Origin: Desulfobacterales bacterium
GTDB taxonomy: Bacteria > Desulfobacterota > Desulfobulbia > Desulfobulbales > JAGXFP01
Direction: 5' to 3'
Assembly (NCBI GenBank): GCA_024637225.1
Contig: JAGXFP010000015.1
Coordinates: 1-43,955 of the forward strand
DNA: 43,955 bases
Shown here: piece by piece, positions 1 to 8,875 of the stretch
How the letters are laid out: the number at the start of each line of letters is the position of its first letter
Numbering within the stretch: the stretch's first letter is position 1
Position numbers and translations under genes: made by a program
The notes under the pieces: generated by a model
Told to the model about the DNA's origin: nothing
Databases searched by the model: none
The model's input: the letters and a program-made list of their open reading frames with translations, nothing else

Positions 1-1
1 A

Positions 2-121
2 ATCCAACGATTACTGCAGTTAAATCTATTTAAAAGACAAAATATATGGGAGTTGTTTGATCCTCCACCTGTAAAACACGAAAAGGCAAGTCCTTATAAA
101 TTGATGTTTGATTTCAACTAG
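2..121 (+). CDS. C-terminal tail of a gene cut by the left edge, probably an IS transposase
   Basis: An open frame enters from the left edge and stops at TAG 119-121, leaving 39 residues. The tail reads ...RLLQLNLFKRQNIWELFDPP... and ends in YKLMFDFN. A short basic tail with an 'NLF' segment and a 'LFDPPP' segment is reminiscent of the extreme C-terminus of IS4-type DDE transposases, but that rests on memory of the family and not on an alignment. A few bases downstream, ACCGGACAGTAGTG (about 127-140) could be the terminal inverted repeat of the element. The gene body lies outside the window, so family and integrity cannot be judged. Confidence 0.45.
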   Translation: MQRLLQLNLFKRQNIWELFDPPPVKHEKASPYKLMFDFN

Positions 122-234
122 TTATAACCGGACAGTAGTGTCAATAGATTCACCTACATAGCAATAAGAACTGCGCCGATGCCACAACGTCTCCTTAAAC
201 TGGCTGAAGTTCGGTGGTAATCAGATATATTTTT

Positions 235-310
235 GATGGCGTCAAAAGAGCACCCCAAAGGGGCATATAATCCGGTTTACTGCGTCGTGGCGTATTTTGC
301 TTAGCCATCC
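235..310 (-). repeat. Short, internally deleted copy of the GATGGC/GCCATC dispersed element
   Basis: Read on the plus strand, this starts GATGGCGTCAAAAGAGCACC, runs through GGGGCATATAA and ends TTTTGCTTAGCCATCC. These are the reverse-complement right and left ends of the ~145-bp elements at 13072, 24615 and 25412. The central ~70 bp are missing. It therefore lies in the opposite orientation to the three full copies. It sits in the noncoding space upstream of the penicillin-binding protein gene. Confidence 0.55.
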
Positions 311-361
311 TGTGTTTTTTGGCGAATACATCAATAAGTTTTAAACCGGATTTTAAAGTGA

Positions 362-583
362 TTATCGAGCTTGATCCCGATCCCGTGCGAACTGAATGAC
401 TCCCCCCAAAAAAATGGTCTCAGCTTTCATTACGAGCAAGAAACCGAAAGGTTCTGACTTGATTTTGTTTGCAAAATCGTGGATCATGCGTCGTTGAAAT
501 TGGGCTTGACATCGATAGACTAAATTAAGGAATTCAGGTTGTGCTAATAGGTTCGTTGAATTCATTAAAGTCAAATCCGACAT
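362..583 (-). CDS. Possible small protein, function unknown
   Basis: A 73-codon frame reads divergently from the penicillin-binding protein gene. Its only support is a reasonable ribosome-binding site (GGAG five bases before the ATG) and its position. The product has no signal peptide, cysteine motif or repeat that I recognise, and its composition is unremarkable. It overlaps the region where the downstream gene's promoter should lie. It may be a chance frame. Confidence 0.2.
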   Translation of the reverse strand: MSDLTLMNSTNLLAQPEFLNLVYRCQAQFQRRMIHDFANKIKSEPFGFLLVMKAETIFLGGVIQFARDRDQAR

Positions 584-610
584 CCACTCTCCAGGTAATA
601 CAGACGGATT

Positions 611-3600
611 ATGTTTAAAAGACTTTCCTTTTTAATGGTGGCGTTGGGCCTGGTGGCCGCGCTGGCCGGCTACTGCTTCTTTTATTGGGCGGTGATTTTT
701 GCGCCCGGGGGGGAGATTCGTCAAAAAAGCATCGAGAAGATCCTGGCGGTGGAAAGCCCGGTGATGTACAGCGGCGGCGAGACCAAGATCGGAGTTTTCT
801 TCGAGACTTCCCACCGGCAATACATACCCTTCGAAAAAATTCCCCGTGACTTCATCAACGGCATAATTTCAGCGGAAGACAGTGATTTTTTCGATCATCA
901 CGGCTTCGACCCCCTCGGCGTTTTAAGAGCCATGTGGGCCAACCTCAGGGCGGGCAGGGTGGTCCAGGGCGGCAGCACAATTACCCAGCAGACCGCCAAG
1001 AATCTTTTCAAGCGCAAAGACCGCTCCATCATTTCCAAGCTGAAGGAACTGCTCTTTGCCCTGCGACTTGAATATCATTATCCCAAGGAAAAGATCCTTG
1101 AGTTCTATGCCAATCAATTTTATGTGAGCGGCAACGGCCGTGGTCTCGGAGTGGCTGCCCGCTATTACTTCGATAAAGAGGCCGAAGAGCTTGATCTTCT
1201 GGAAGCCGCTTTTATTGCCGGAAGTGTGAAAAGGCCGAATTATTACAATCCCTTCCTCAAGAAAGACGACAAAGGCAAGATGCTGGCCCGGGAAAGGGCG
1301 AAGCAGAGGGTCCGATACGTTTTACGGCAGATGCTCAATAATGGGCTGCTCACCGCTGGGATCTATGATGAGACGATTGCCCGGGAGATCCCCTTCAAAC
1401 AGGGTAAGATGTATTTCTCCCTCAACACGATAATGGATATGGTCAAGGAGGCCTTGGAGACGCCGGAGGTTGTCGAGGCCCTCAAGGAGCATGGGATCGA
1501 TAATGTCGCCACCTCGGGAGTAAAAATTGTTACCAGCATTGAGAAAAACCTCCAGGAGGAGAGCTTTACCGCTTTGCGCAGGGAGCTTTCCCGTCTTGAT
1601 GTGCGGTTGCGCGGTTATGATAGGGAATCGGTGCAGAAGGAGTACCTGGAGGCGCGCAAGAGAAGAAATCACGACCGCGGCCCGGGAAGTTTCCATTTCG
1701 GCAGAATAGTAAGAATGGAAACCGGGCCGCGGCCCAAGGTCTGGGTAACCCTCTCCGGATCGAGCAATGAATCGGGCGATCTGTATATCGACGAAAAGGG
1801 CTTGATGAACCTGCTGACTCCGCTGGTCAAGTACGAGAAGCACCGGTGGACCGAGGTTCACGAAGGCGATCTGGAAGAATTGCTGACCAGGCTGCAGGTC
1901 GAGGATCTTGTTTATTTGAGTGTTCGGGAGAGTGAGGCTGAGACCGGTCAACTGATTGCGGATCTCGAGAGGTATCCGCTGGTTCAGGGCGGGGTGCTGG
2001 CCCTGCAAAAAGGGCAAATCAGGGCCATTGTCGGCGGCAACGACAACCGCTACTTCAACCGGGCCATTGCCGCCCGGAGGTCGATGGGGTCGGTGGTCAA
2101 ACCCCTGGTCTACAGCGCGGCGCTGCAACTGGGCTGGAACAGTGTCGATGTCCTCAATAACGAGCGGGATGTTTTCGTCTATCAGGGCAAGCCCTATTTC
2201 CCGAGACCGGATCACCAGAGCCCATATTCGGGAGTTTCGATGAGTTGGGCCGGGGTCCACTCCGAGAATCTGGCGACGATCTGGTTGTTGTATCATCTCG
2301 GCGACCGGTTAAACCCCGGCCAGTTCCGGGATGTTGTCGATTTCCTGGGGCTTGGCAGGCTGCCTGCGGAATCATCATCGGATTATCGCCGTAGAATCCG
2401 TGATCAACTGGGCATTGTTATCAACAACCAAACCTATTATGAAGTTGCCTATGAAAGAGCGGTCGCCGAACTCGAGCCGGATCTGATTTTCGCCGGTCGT
2501 CTCGACGAGTATGAAATTGTCAGTAAACTTCATTACGGTAGCGATTTCGCCCGCTATTACTCCGAAGTAGATCTGGATCTGGGGCTGGTTGATGAAGAGG
2601 GAACCGAAGTCGAGGACGTCGCCGATTCGAGGAAAGAGGGTGAGGCTCAGCTCAGAAAGGAGATTCTGAAAAGAAATTTCCTGAGATTGAACAGGCAACG
2701 CCAGGAACTCGGCGAGCTGCGCGCCGATTTGTATGAATTTGCCGCCGGCGGCATGGAGCCCGGCCAAGACGAAGAAACCCGGCTTTATCGGAATCGGCTC
2801 AGCGGCGATTATATTTATTTCGACCGGGACGAGGTCTTCGGCCTGCCTGAGACGGGGGACGATGACAATCCGGTTTCCGAGGAGCGGCTTCCGGTTCCCG
2901 AGGAGTGGCAGATGGTCGGCTGGGAAGAGCTGGCGGCTAAGCTCTTCTCTTTCTATAGATATCAACAGTTGCCGATCAGCTCCGTCTTGAGCAGCCAGAG
3001 CGAGAATGAATTCTGGGACGCGATAGTAATCGACAATGCCCTTTCCGCCCGGACAGTGGGATTGATCGATAACGCTTTAAGCCGGGAATATCAAAAATTG
3101 CGGGCGCTTGATTCTTATGATCCTGATTTTCTTTACCAGGTACGCGATTTCAAGATCATGGTTTCCCTGCAATATCTGATCGGCTTGTGCCGGGCTATCG
3201 GTATCGAGAGCGAGTTGGACCCGGTTCTCTCTTTCCCGCTGGGATCAAACGTGATGAGTCTTTATGATGTGGCCCGGGCCTACGGCAGTATTATGACCGG
3301 TACCATTACAAATTATGGCGGACCCGAGAGTGGCCCGGAACTCGCGATTATCGAGCACATCGAAAACAGCGATGGTGAAATCATTTACGTGCCCGAGTCT
3401 GTCGAGACCCGGGTGATTTCCCCTGAGGTGAGGATCGCGGTCAGCGATATCTTGAGAAAAGTCATCAAGCACGGAACCGGCCGCTATGCCTACCGCAATG
3501 TCCGGCTGCGCGGCAAGGATCCCCAGAGAAACAGACAGCTGGCCGAACTCGAGGCCCATGTCCCCTTGGTCGGCAAAACGGGGACGGCCAACAGTTTTAC

Positions 3601-4036
3601 CAACTCCAGTTTTGCCGGCGGGATTCCGGGGGTCGGTGAAAACGGCATTTTTGCCCTGCCGGAGGGATATGTTTTGACAACATATGTAGGTTTTGATGAT
3701 AATGCACCGATGGTCAGAAACACGACTCATATAACCGGGGCGAGCGGCTCATTGCCGCTGTGGTCCACAATCGCCAATCGGATTCTCCTGGAAAACGACT
3801 ATGCTTCGAGGCTCGACCTGGTCGATGTCTCCTTTGCGGATCAGATCGAATTCCCCCTTTATTATCCCGAGGTCGGGCAGCTTGAGGTTCCGGTTGATTC
3901 GAATCGTGGCGGGGTGGTCAGTATCGGGAAAAATACCGGTTCCTCCGTGGTTACATTCGGTGAACCGACCAGCGGCGGACGTCTCAAACCGGGCAGATTT
4001 TACAAGCCTTATTGGCAGATGGAGAGTGAAGGGTGA
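611..4036 (+). CDS. Class A penicillin-binding protein (bifunctional transglycosylase/transpeptidase), PBP1A-like
   Basis: Polymerises and cross-links peptidoglycan at the periplasmic face of the inner membrane. One N-terminal membrane anchor (about residues 5-28) is followed by a GT51 glycosyltransferase domain. That domain has the catalytic Glu89 in SAEDSDFFDHHG and the motif GGSTITQQTAKN. The transpeptidase domain has the nucleophile motif S494-V-V-K497, S551-E-N553 and K989-T-G991. At 1141 residues it is clearly longer than typical PBP1A/1B (about 800-850). The extra length lies between SxN and KTG, which are about 436 residues apart here against about 130 in E. coli PBP1b, and the insert is rich in acidic residues and arginine. 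The downstream lipoprotein gene overlaps its stop codon by four bases, so the two are probably cotranscribed. The ATG at 611 is chosen because the membrane anchor follows directly. Its ribosome-binding site is weak. Confidence 0.93.
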   Translation: MFKRLSFLMVALGLVAALAGYCFFYWAVIFAPGGEIRQKSIEKILAVESPVMYSGGETKIGVFFETSHRQYIPFEKIPRDFINGIISAEDSDFFDHHGFDPLGVLRAMWANLRAGRVVQGGSTITQQTAKNLFKRKDRSIISKLKELLFALRLEYHYPKEKILEFYANQFYVSGNGRGLGVAARYYFDKEAEELDLLEAAFIAGSVKRPNYYNPFLKKDDKGKMLARERAKQRVRYVLRQMLNNGLLTAGIYDETIAREIPFKQGKMYFSLNTIMDMVKEALETPEVVEALKEHGIDNVATSGVKIVTSIEKNLQEESFTALRRELSRLDVRLRGYDRESVQKEYLEARKRRNHDRGPGSFHFGRIVRMETGPRPKVWVTLSGSSNESGDLYIDEKGLMNLLTPLVKYEKHRWTEVHEGDLEELLTRLQVEDLVYLSVRESEAETGQLIADLERYPLVQGGVLALQKGQIRAIVGGNDNRYFNRAIAARRSMGSVVKPLVYSAALQLGWNSVDVLNNERDVFVYQGKPYFPRPDHQSPYSGVSMSWAGVHSENLATIWLLYHLGDRLNPGQFRDVVDFLGLGRLPAESSSDYRRRIRDQLGIVINNQTYYEVAYERAVAELEPDLIFAGRLDEYEIVSKLHYGSDFARYYSEVDLDLGLVDEEGTEVEDVADSRKEGEAQLRKEILKRNFLRLNRQRQELGELRADLYEFAAGGMEPGQDEETRLYRNRLSGDYIYFDRDEVFGLPETGDDDNPVSEERLPVPEEWQMVGWEELAAKLFSFYRYQQLPISSVLSSQSENEFWDAIVIDNALSARTVGLIDNALSREYQKLRALDSYDPDFLYQVRDFKIMVSLQYLIGLCRAIGIESELDPVLSFPLGSNVMSLYDVARAYGSIMTGTITNYGGPESGPELAIIEHIENSDGEIIYVPESVETRVISPEVRIAVSDILRKVIKHGTGRYAYRNVRLRGKDPQRNRQLAELEAHVPLVGKTGTANSFTNSSFAGGIPGVGENGIFALPEGYVLTTYVGFDDNAPMVRNTTHITGASGSLPLWSTIANRILLENDYASRLDLVDVSFADQIEFPLYYPEVGQLEVPVDSNRGGVVSIGKNTGSSVVTFGEPTSGGRLKPGRFYKPYWQMESEG

Positions 4037-5841
4037 TCAGGATGAAGATGGGAAGATTGCTGTTGTTCTGGATAATCACCGTAAGTGTTGCGGGATTGAC
4101 GTTGAACGGCTGTGCGCCGAAAAGAATCAGGTCGGCTTCCCCGGCTGTTCCATCGGTTGCCGATGGTGTGGGCGAAGATCGGGAGAGGACTCCGGGGAGG
4201 GGTGAGGAGGGGCTGACCGATTTTGAGTTTACCAGTAAACCCGCGGGGCCGGCAGAGCCGCAGGAGCCGGGCGGCTCCGTGATCAGAACCGAAAGGATTC
4301 TGGTCTTGCCGAGCGTACCGTTTGTCGATCGACGGATGACGATTTATGCCGCTAAGTTGTCGAGCTGGGAGACTCTCGCCCGGCAACTTGAGAAAGTTGA
4401 CCTGGAAGAACGGATGCCGGACCGGTGGCATGAATGTCTGGCCACTGTCGAAGAAATGTTCGATGAATACAGTGTCTTGATGGAAGCCCTGCTGGTCCAG
4501 GACCATCCTGCCGTTAAGGCTGAACAGATTGTGGTTGATCCGTGGTTGCTTTATCAAAAGGATATTTCCTTTCTGGAAGGGGGATGCGATCAGGTCTTTG
4601 TTGCCGGGGCATCCCTGGTTGGCGGCTGGGATAATTCCCTTTCCGCTGACGATAATGCGATACCAGAGGGTGAGGCCATGGTGGCCAGGTATGCCGCTGA
4701 AGGACGTTATGAGGAAGCGATCAAGGCATTTGGGGCGCTGATCGACTCTCAGCCGGAGCAGGCCGTCGGCGTCCATACCACTAAAATGTACGGTCTTGCC
4801 CTGTTGCGAACCGGAAAGTTCGATCTGGCTGCCGAAGTACTCGCCACCACCCTGGAGAGCATGCTGCCCTCGTCCGAAAGGAGAGAATTGCGCCGGCTGG
4901 TGGCCGATCTTAACCTGGCTTCCGGCCAGCTCGCCAAAGCCCGCGGCAATTACCGCATCCTGGCTGAGCATTTCGAATCAAGGGGGGGTGACGACCGCTG
5001 GGTAGCGGGTCAGCTTGCCCTGCTTAGCGAAGTGGATGATAATGCCAGGGAATTTCCTTTGTATCGGGAGGTTCTCACGGGCTATATATCCTTTGACGGC
5101 CGCCATATTCCCGGGCGGATCCGGCAACTGGTCGAAAGAATGGAAGAGGATTTCCGGGAGAGTCCCTTGTCGGGGCAGGCCCGGCAGATGTTAATGGGAA
5201 TGGAGGATTCGATCAGGGAATGGGTCGCCGGTCGCCTGGACCATGTCGACAACTTAAGTGCCGATCACAACTATGTCGAGGCCCGGGCTGTACTGGAAAA
5301 ACTGCTGTCCAACGATCTTCCCGCACCGGTGCACGGCATGGTTCAAAGTGCCATGGATAATTTCCTCCAGGCGGAGGCGGCATATCAGCAGGAGCAGCAG
5401 GCCACGTTGGCGGAAACTCTTTCGGCCCAGTGGGATAAGGCGGTGTGGCTGCTGGAGGCCAAGAGGTATGACGAGGCCATTGTCACCTTCAGGAATCTGC
5501 TCAACACCGAGTACGATGTGCCGGCCCGGGTAAATATCGAGAGGGCGGCCGAGGACGCTGCGGTTGAGATGAGGCGCAGGTCGGCCACTGTTTTCGTGCA
5601 GGCCCGCAAGGAAGAGGATGACGCGCGCAAGCGTTCGTATCTCCGCGAGTCCTGGCAGCTTCTTTATGATATAACCGTCAAGTATCCCGAAGTGAGTTTA
5701 ATCGACAAGGTCAGGCGGAATCTGGAGATAATCGAGGAACACATTGAGACTTTCGATCCGAGGATGCTAGGGGAGTTGAAGACAGATCAGCAATTGGATC
5801 CGGAAGAGCCTGATCGGAAACTGTTCGATTGGCTTTCCTGA
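4033..5841 (+). CDS. TPR-containing lipoprotein, likely partner of the upstream PBP
   Basis: An N-terminal hydrophobic segment ends in the lipobox L-N-G-C27, so the mature protein should be a lipid-anchored envelope protein. The body is helical, with tetratricopeptide-like repeats (for example around residues 215-310 and 465-520, with patterns such as YEEAIKAFGALI and RYDEAIVTFRNLL). The GTG at 4033 overlaps the PBP stop as GTGA and is preceded by GGAGAG. An ATG at 4042 is the alternative start. The overlap suggests translational coupling with the PBP. Outer-membrane lipoproteins LpoA and LpoB activate class A PBPs in Enterobacteria, and LpoA has a TPR-like N-terminal domain. A similar role here is plausible, but I see no direct sequence relationship. 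Confidence 0.8.
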   Translation: MIRMKMGRLLLFWIITVSVAGLTLNGCAPKRIRSASPAVPSVADGVGEDRERTPGRGEEGLTDFEFTSKPAGPAEPQEPGGSVIRTERILVLPSVPFVDRRMTIYAAKLSSWETLARQLEKVDLEERMPDRWHECLATVEEMFDEYSVLMEALLVQDHPAVKAEQIVVDPWLLYQKDISFLEGGCDQVFVAGASLVGGWDNSLSADDNAIPEGEAMVARYAAEGRYEEAIKAFGALIDSQPEQAVGVHTTKMYGLALLRTGKFDLAAEVLATTLESMLPSSERRELRRLVADLNLASGQLAKARGNYRILAEHFESRGGDDRWVAGQLALLSEVDDNAREFPLYREVLTGYISFDGRHIPGRIRQLVERMEEDFRESPLSGQARQMLMGMEDSIREWVAGRLDHVDNLSADHNYVEARAVLEKLLSNDLPAPVHGMVQSAMDNFLQAEAAYQQEQQATLAETLSAQWDKAVWLLEAKRYDEAIVTFRNLLNTEYDVPARVNIERAAEDAAVEMRRRSATVFVQARKEEDDARKRSYLRESWQLLYDITVKYPEVSLIDKVRRNLEIIEEHIETFDPRMLGELKTDQQLDPEEPDRKLFDWLS

Positions 5842-5914
5842 GTAATTCCCCGAACCTGCCGCCCTTGGGAGTTTTGCTCCGAGCTTATTTCAACTGTCGA
5901 ATCCATGCCAGTTA

Positions 5915-6517
5915 TTAGGTGGGGTTGTCCATGCCGGGCATGTTATTCCGGACCGCTTGTTTCTCAAGTTCCAGCAGCTTCCGTTTGATCCTTAAATCTC
6001 CGGCAAAACCACCGAGACCATTAGCGGCCACGACTCTGTGGCAGGGGATAATCAAGGCCAGAGGGTTGCGGTTACAGGCATTGCCAGCCGCTCTTGCTCC
6101 TCCATGTGACCCGGCGGCCGCTGCCAGTTCGCCATAGGTGATTGTGTCACCGGGGCCGAGTCGGCAGAGGTGCCGCCACACCCGGCGTTGGAAGCCTGTG
6201 GCGTTTTTAAGGAAGGGGTTTGTCTCGAAATCGGCTACCGTTCTTTCTGCTACAGGGGATAAAAGCTGCCGGACAAGTTTTCTGGTGTGCTCGATTGCGG
6301 TCGGCAGTTCCGCCGGTTGCGCATTCGGGATTAATTTTCCGAGCATTGCCAAGGCCTGTTGATGATGAATTTCATTGAAGGAGAGGTGGATGATCTCGGA
6401 TTGGTGGAGGATCATCCGCGCTTTCAAGAATTCGATCTCGGCCGGTACCGCCGAATAACACTTTCCCGGAGCCCCGGCGGGACTTATGTTCGAAAAATCC
6501 AAAGTAGTCATTTGCAT
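5915..6517 (-). CDS. ogt: Methylated-DNA-[protein]-cysteine S-methyltransferase
   Basis: Suicide repair enzyme that transfers an alkyl group from O6-alkylguanine (or O4-alkylthymine) to its own cysteine. The hallmark active-site motif IPCHRVV is followed by GLGGFAG. Upstream are the helix-turn-helix segment (FQRRVWRHLCRLGPGDTITYGELA) and RAAGNACNRNPLALI, where the arginine finger and the Asn hinge occur. The N-terminal ~85 residues form the usual poorly conserved domain, so this is an Ogt/AGT-type protein and not an isolated ATL. I place the start at the ATG at 6517. The frame stays open to an ATG at 6571, but the extra residues look non-homologous. The gene converges on the PBP/lipoprotein operon. 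Confidence 0.93.
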   Translation of the reverse strand: MQMTTLDFSNISPAGAPGKCYSAVPAEIEFLKARMILHQSEIIHLSFNEIHHQQALAMLGKLIPNAQPAELPTAIEHTRKLVRQLLSPVAERTVADFETNPFLKNATGFQRRVWRHLCRLGPGDTITYGELAAAAGSHGGARAAGNACNRNPLALIIPCHRVVAANGLGGFAGDLRIKRKLLELEKQAVRNNMPGMDNPT

Positions 6518-6585
6518 ATTACCGTTTGTGGATACTTGTGTATATCCGCGATTTAGGCAATCTGAATACACAACATGAAGTATAG

Positions 6586-6615
6586 TTGACAGTTTTTTAG
6601 TGATTTTAATCTAAT
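6586..6615 (+). promoter_or_regulatory. Sigma70-type promoter for the D,D-carboxypeptidase gene
   Basis: TTGACA at 6586-6591 is a perfect -35 box. TCTAAT at 6610-6615 matches the -10 consensus at five of six positions, with an 18-bp spacer. It lies in AT-rich DNA about 175 bases before the start at 6791. Confidence 0.55.
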
Positions 6616-6790
6616 GTCTTCGGATAGTTAGATGGTTGTTTGTTTGATAAAATCATTGATTTTTGTTGATTGCCTCTTTATATATTTGCTAGGATCTGAT
6701 GAAGCGTACTTTTTGGGTCCGATTCGGACCTGGCGCAGTGATGGATTGCGACGACATTTATTATTCAACTAATGGGCATGGTACTTTACT

Positions 6791-7807
6791 ATGAAATTGA
6801 TGGAAAGAATATTTCCCCTCCCGATGGTCCTGCTGGCAATCCTCTTGACGGCGGCAACTATCGCGGCCGAAGCCGAGGCCGTAAGCGGTCGCAAACCGAT
6901 TCTCAATCTGGTTACAATCCATAAATTTCAACCCGGCACGGAAGATGCCAGGATCTCCGGGTATGATTATCGTGCTCCTGTGGTCGATCTTGCCTCCGCC
7001 CAGCAATTCAAACGCCGCCCCCCCGAGGGCCTTTCCTTTCTGCAGACCGAGGATCAATTGCGGGAAAACCTGACCTCGCGAAGTGCGATTGTCATGGATG
7101 CCGATACCGGCAGGGTGATTTACGCCCATGAACCCGATCGCGCCGATCAACCGGCCAGCACCATTAAGATCCTGACCGGCTTGATTGCCATTCAGTCCTT
7201 GGAAAATGAAGATCTGGTGGTTGCCAGCCTTCGGGCCGCAGGTATGCCGAGATCCAAGATCTATCTGCGGAACGGCGAGTCATATCGGGCCGACGATATG
7301 ATCAACGCCGTCCTGATTTCCTCGGCCAACGATGCCAGTGTCGCCCTCGCCGAAAAAATTGCCGGATCCGAAAGCCTTTTTGCAAAATTAATGACCCTCA
7401 AAGCCATGGCCTGGGGGGCTACGCAAACCGTCTGCAAAACCGCCTCGGGATTGACCGCTCCGGGTCAGACTTCGACGGTGCGAGATCTGGCGGTGCTTTT
7501 CAACCGGGCCATGGAGAACGAGGAATTTGCCGATCGCATCGGCCGCACCAAGATTAAAACCGGTTACGGTAAACTGTTGAGTAACCATAACCGGGCCCTG
7601 TGGCAGATAGATGGAGCGACGGGCGGCAAGACCGGATATACCAAGGCGGCTCGACAGACCTATGTCGGCAAATTCAAGCGGGGTGAAGATGAACTGACCG
7701 TGGCGCTTATGGGCAGCGTGACCATGTGGGATGACATTAAGCATCTGGTCGAGTATGGATTCGCCCAAAAGAGGAGCCTGGGGATAACCACTGCCGCGAT
7801 TAACTGA
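6791..7807 (+). CDS. D-alanyl-D-alanine carboxypeptidase, peptidase S11 family
   Basis: Trims the terminal D-Ala from peptidoglycan pentapeptides in the periplasm, limiting cross-linking. It has a cleavable signal peptide (hydrophobic core about residues 9-24, Ala-rich cleavage region near residue 30). The three serine penicillin-recognising motifs are S123-T-I-K126, S178-A-N180 and K280-T-G282, in the order and spacing of DacA/PBP5/PBP7 proteins. At 338 residues it ends soon after the catalytic domain. The C-terminal beta domain and amphipathic anchor of PBP5 appear to be missing, which is closer to PBP7/PbpG. The ATG at 6791 has no obvious Shine-Dalgarno sequence but directly precedes the signal peptide. 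Confidence 0.92.
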   Translation: MKLMERIFPLPMVLLAILLTAATIAAEAEAVSGRKPILNLVTIHKFQPGTEDARISGYDYRAPVVDLASAQQFKRRPPEGLSFLQTEDQLRENLTSRSAIVMDADTGRVIYAHEPDRADQPASTIKILTGLIAIQSLENEDLVVASLRAAGMPRSKIYLRNGESYRADDMINAVLISSANDASVALAEKIAGSESLFAKLMTLKAMAWGATQTVCKTASGLTAPGQTSTVRDLAVLFNRAMENEEFADRIGRTKIKTGYGKLLSNHNRALWQIDGATGGKTGYTKAARQTYVGKFKRGEDELTVALMGSVTMWDDIKHLVEYGFAQKRSLGITTAAIN

Positions 7808-7860
7808 AGCCGGGATTGAGGCGTATCTTCCTTATTTGCTGAATTCGCGAAAATCCAGGG

Positions 7861-8041
7861 GATGGATAAGCAAAAACTTCGATAAGCGCCCCACCGTGAA
7901 GCGCCCTCAAGGGCGGATTGCTCAGAACCCTTTTGGATGCAAGGAGCAGTGTATTTTTGAGAGTGAGGCCGCGCATATGCAATTCCGAAGGAACAAAAAC
8001 GCGCGACGACGCGGCTGATTGGACTTGCCGCGGCGCCATCC
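7861..8041 (+). repeat. Repeat-like element with GATGG...CCATC ends, possibly a second subfamily
   Basis: The stretch begins GATGGATAAGCAAAAA, like the left end of the ~145-bp family (GATGGCTAAGCAAAAA). It ends GGCGCCATCC, so the ends are inverted. The interior differs from the family. It holds an inverted CCCTCAAGGGCGG core (around 7906) and a CCGCG...CGCGG pair (about 7970 and 8008-8013). No convincing coding frame covers it. Only one copy is in the window, so its status as a repeat is an inference from the ends. Confidence 0.35.
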
Positions 8042-8180
8042 TGCTTGAAATATCCGAACATCCAAGCTGTTGCGCCGGCTGGCTATACCCTGTTGGCCCG
8101 GCTGGATGGCGGATTCTATTTGCGTCTCCGCTTTCCCTCTCCCTTGCAGCAGCTCTCTTTCTCCCCGGGCGGCAAATCTC

Positions 8181-8852
8181 TTGACTAAAAAAGAACTGCG
8201 CATCGCCTGCCCGCAACAGGCGGAGGACCGGATTATCGCCGTGCAGGGCAAATTGGCGGAGAATCTTCGGCGTTCACCGGACTATCGGCAGTGCCGGCAG
8301 ATCTTTCTCGATCCTTCCCTGCTGCTGCGCCAGGCCCGGGTCAATGCCCTGATTGACGGCAAGGAGTTGATTATGCCGGCGGCGGGTCTTAATGACGGTT
8401 TTTACCTGCTAAAACCCTTCCGGATCCCTTTTAAGGAGCTGGTCTCGGCCGTGACCTACAAGGGGTTGGCCCGCCACGGCAGGAAACTTGGTGCCGCAGA
8501 TATTGCTTCCCTGGCCATTTCTCTATTCGTCGGCGAAGCGTTGGCTGTCGACCGACGTGGCGGGCATCTCGGGGATGGGCGGGGTTTCCTCGACCTTGCC
8601 GTCGCCCTCCTGGGAAAAATGGGCGGCGTGGCTGCCAATTTTCAGGTGATTGGCGCCCTTGGTGACTCCGACAGAATCATCGAAGAAATTCCCGGGGATC
8701 GCTGGGATGTCACATGTGCCAAAGTCCTTACCCCGGAGGGGCTTGTGGAACTAGGCGATTTTTCCCCGGCGGTCGAGATCTTCTGGGACGAGCTGCCAAT
8801 CGAGAAAATAAAGCGGATTTCGCCGCTCTGGAAGCTTCGCGAAAATAATTGA
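8181..8852 (+). CDS. 5-formyltetrahydrofolate cyclo-ligase-like protein
   Basis: Members of this fold use ATP to convert 5-formyl-THF to 5,10-methenyl-THF. The family's substrate/ATP loop G-x-x-x-G-x-G-x-x-D is seen in GGHLGDGRGFLDL, followed by a conserved helix. Upstream KELIMPAAGLNDGFYLLKP resembles the central strand region. The pattern is nearer the archaeal/MTHFSD-type branch than E. coli YgfA, so the exact substrate is uncertain. The frame is open from 8070, but the first ~37 residues look non-homologous. I prefer the TTG at 8181, where the text becomes LTKKELRIAC, the usual beginning of this family. It overlaps the following tatC reading frame or sits just before it. Confidence 0.65.
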   Translation: MTKKELRIACPQQAEDRIIAVQGKLAENLRRSPDYRQCRQIFLDPSLLLRQARVNALIDGKELIMPAAGLNDGFYLLKPFRIPFKELVSAVTYKGLARHGRKLGAADIASLAISLFVGEALAVDRRGGHLGDGRGFLDLAVALLGKMGGVAANFQVIGALGDSDRIIEEIPGDRWDVTCAKVLTPEGLVELGDFSPAVEIFWDELPIEKIKRISPLWKLRENN

Positions 8853-8875
8853 TTTTTAACCGATTGAGCTGGCAA

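Noticed and set aside
1322-2296. Long minus-strand frame opposite the PBP gene
   Set aside because: It lies antisense to the transpeptidase coding region, has no ribosome-binding site or recognisable motif, and is explained by the GC-rich codon usage of the real gene.
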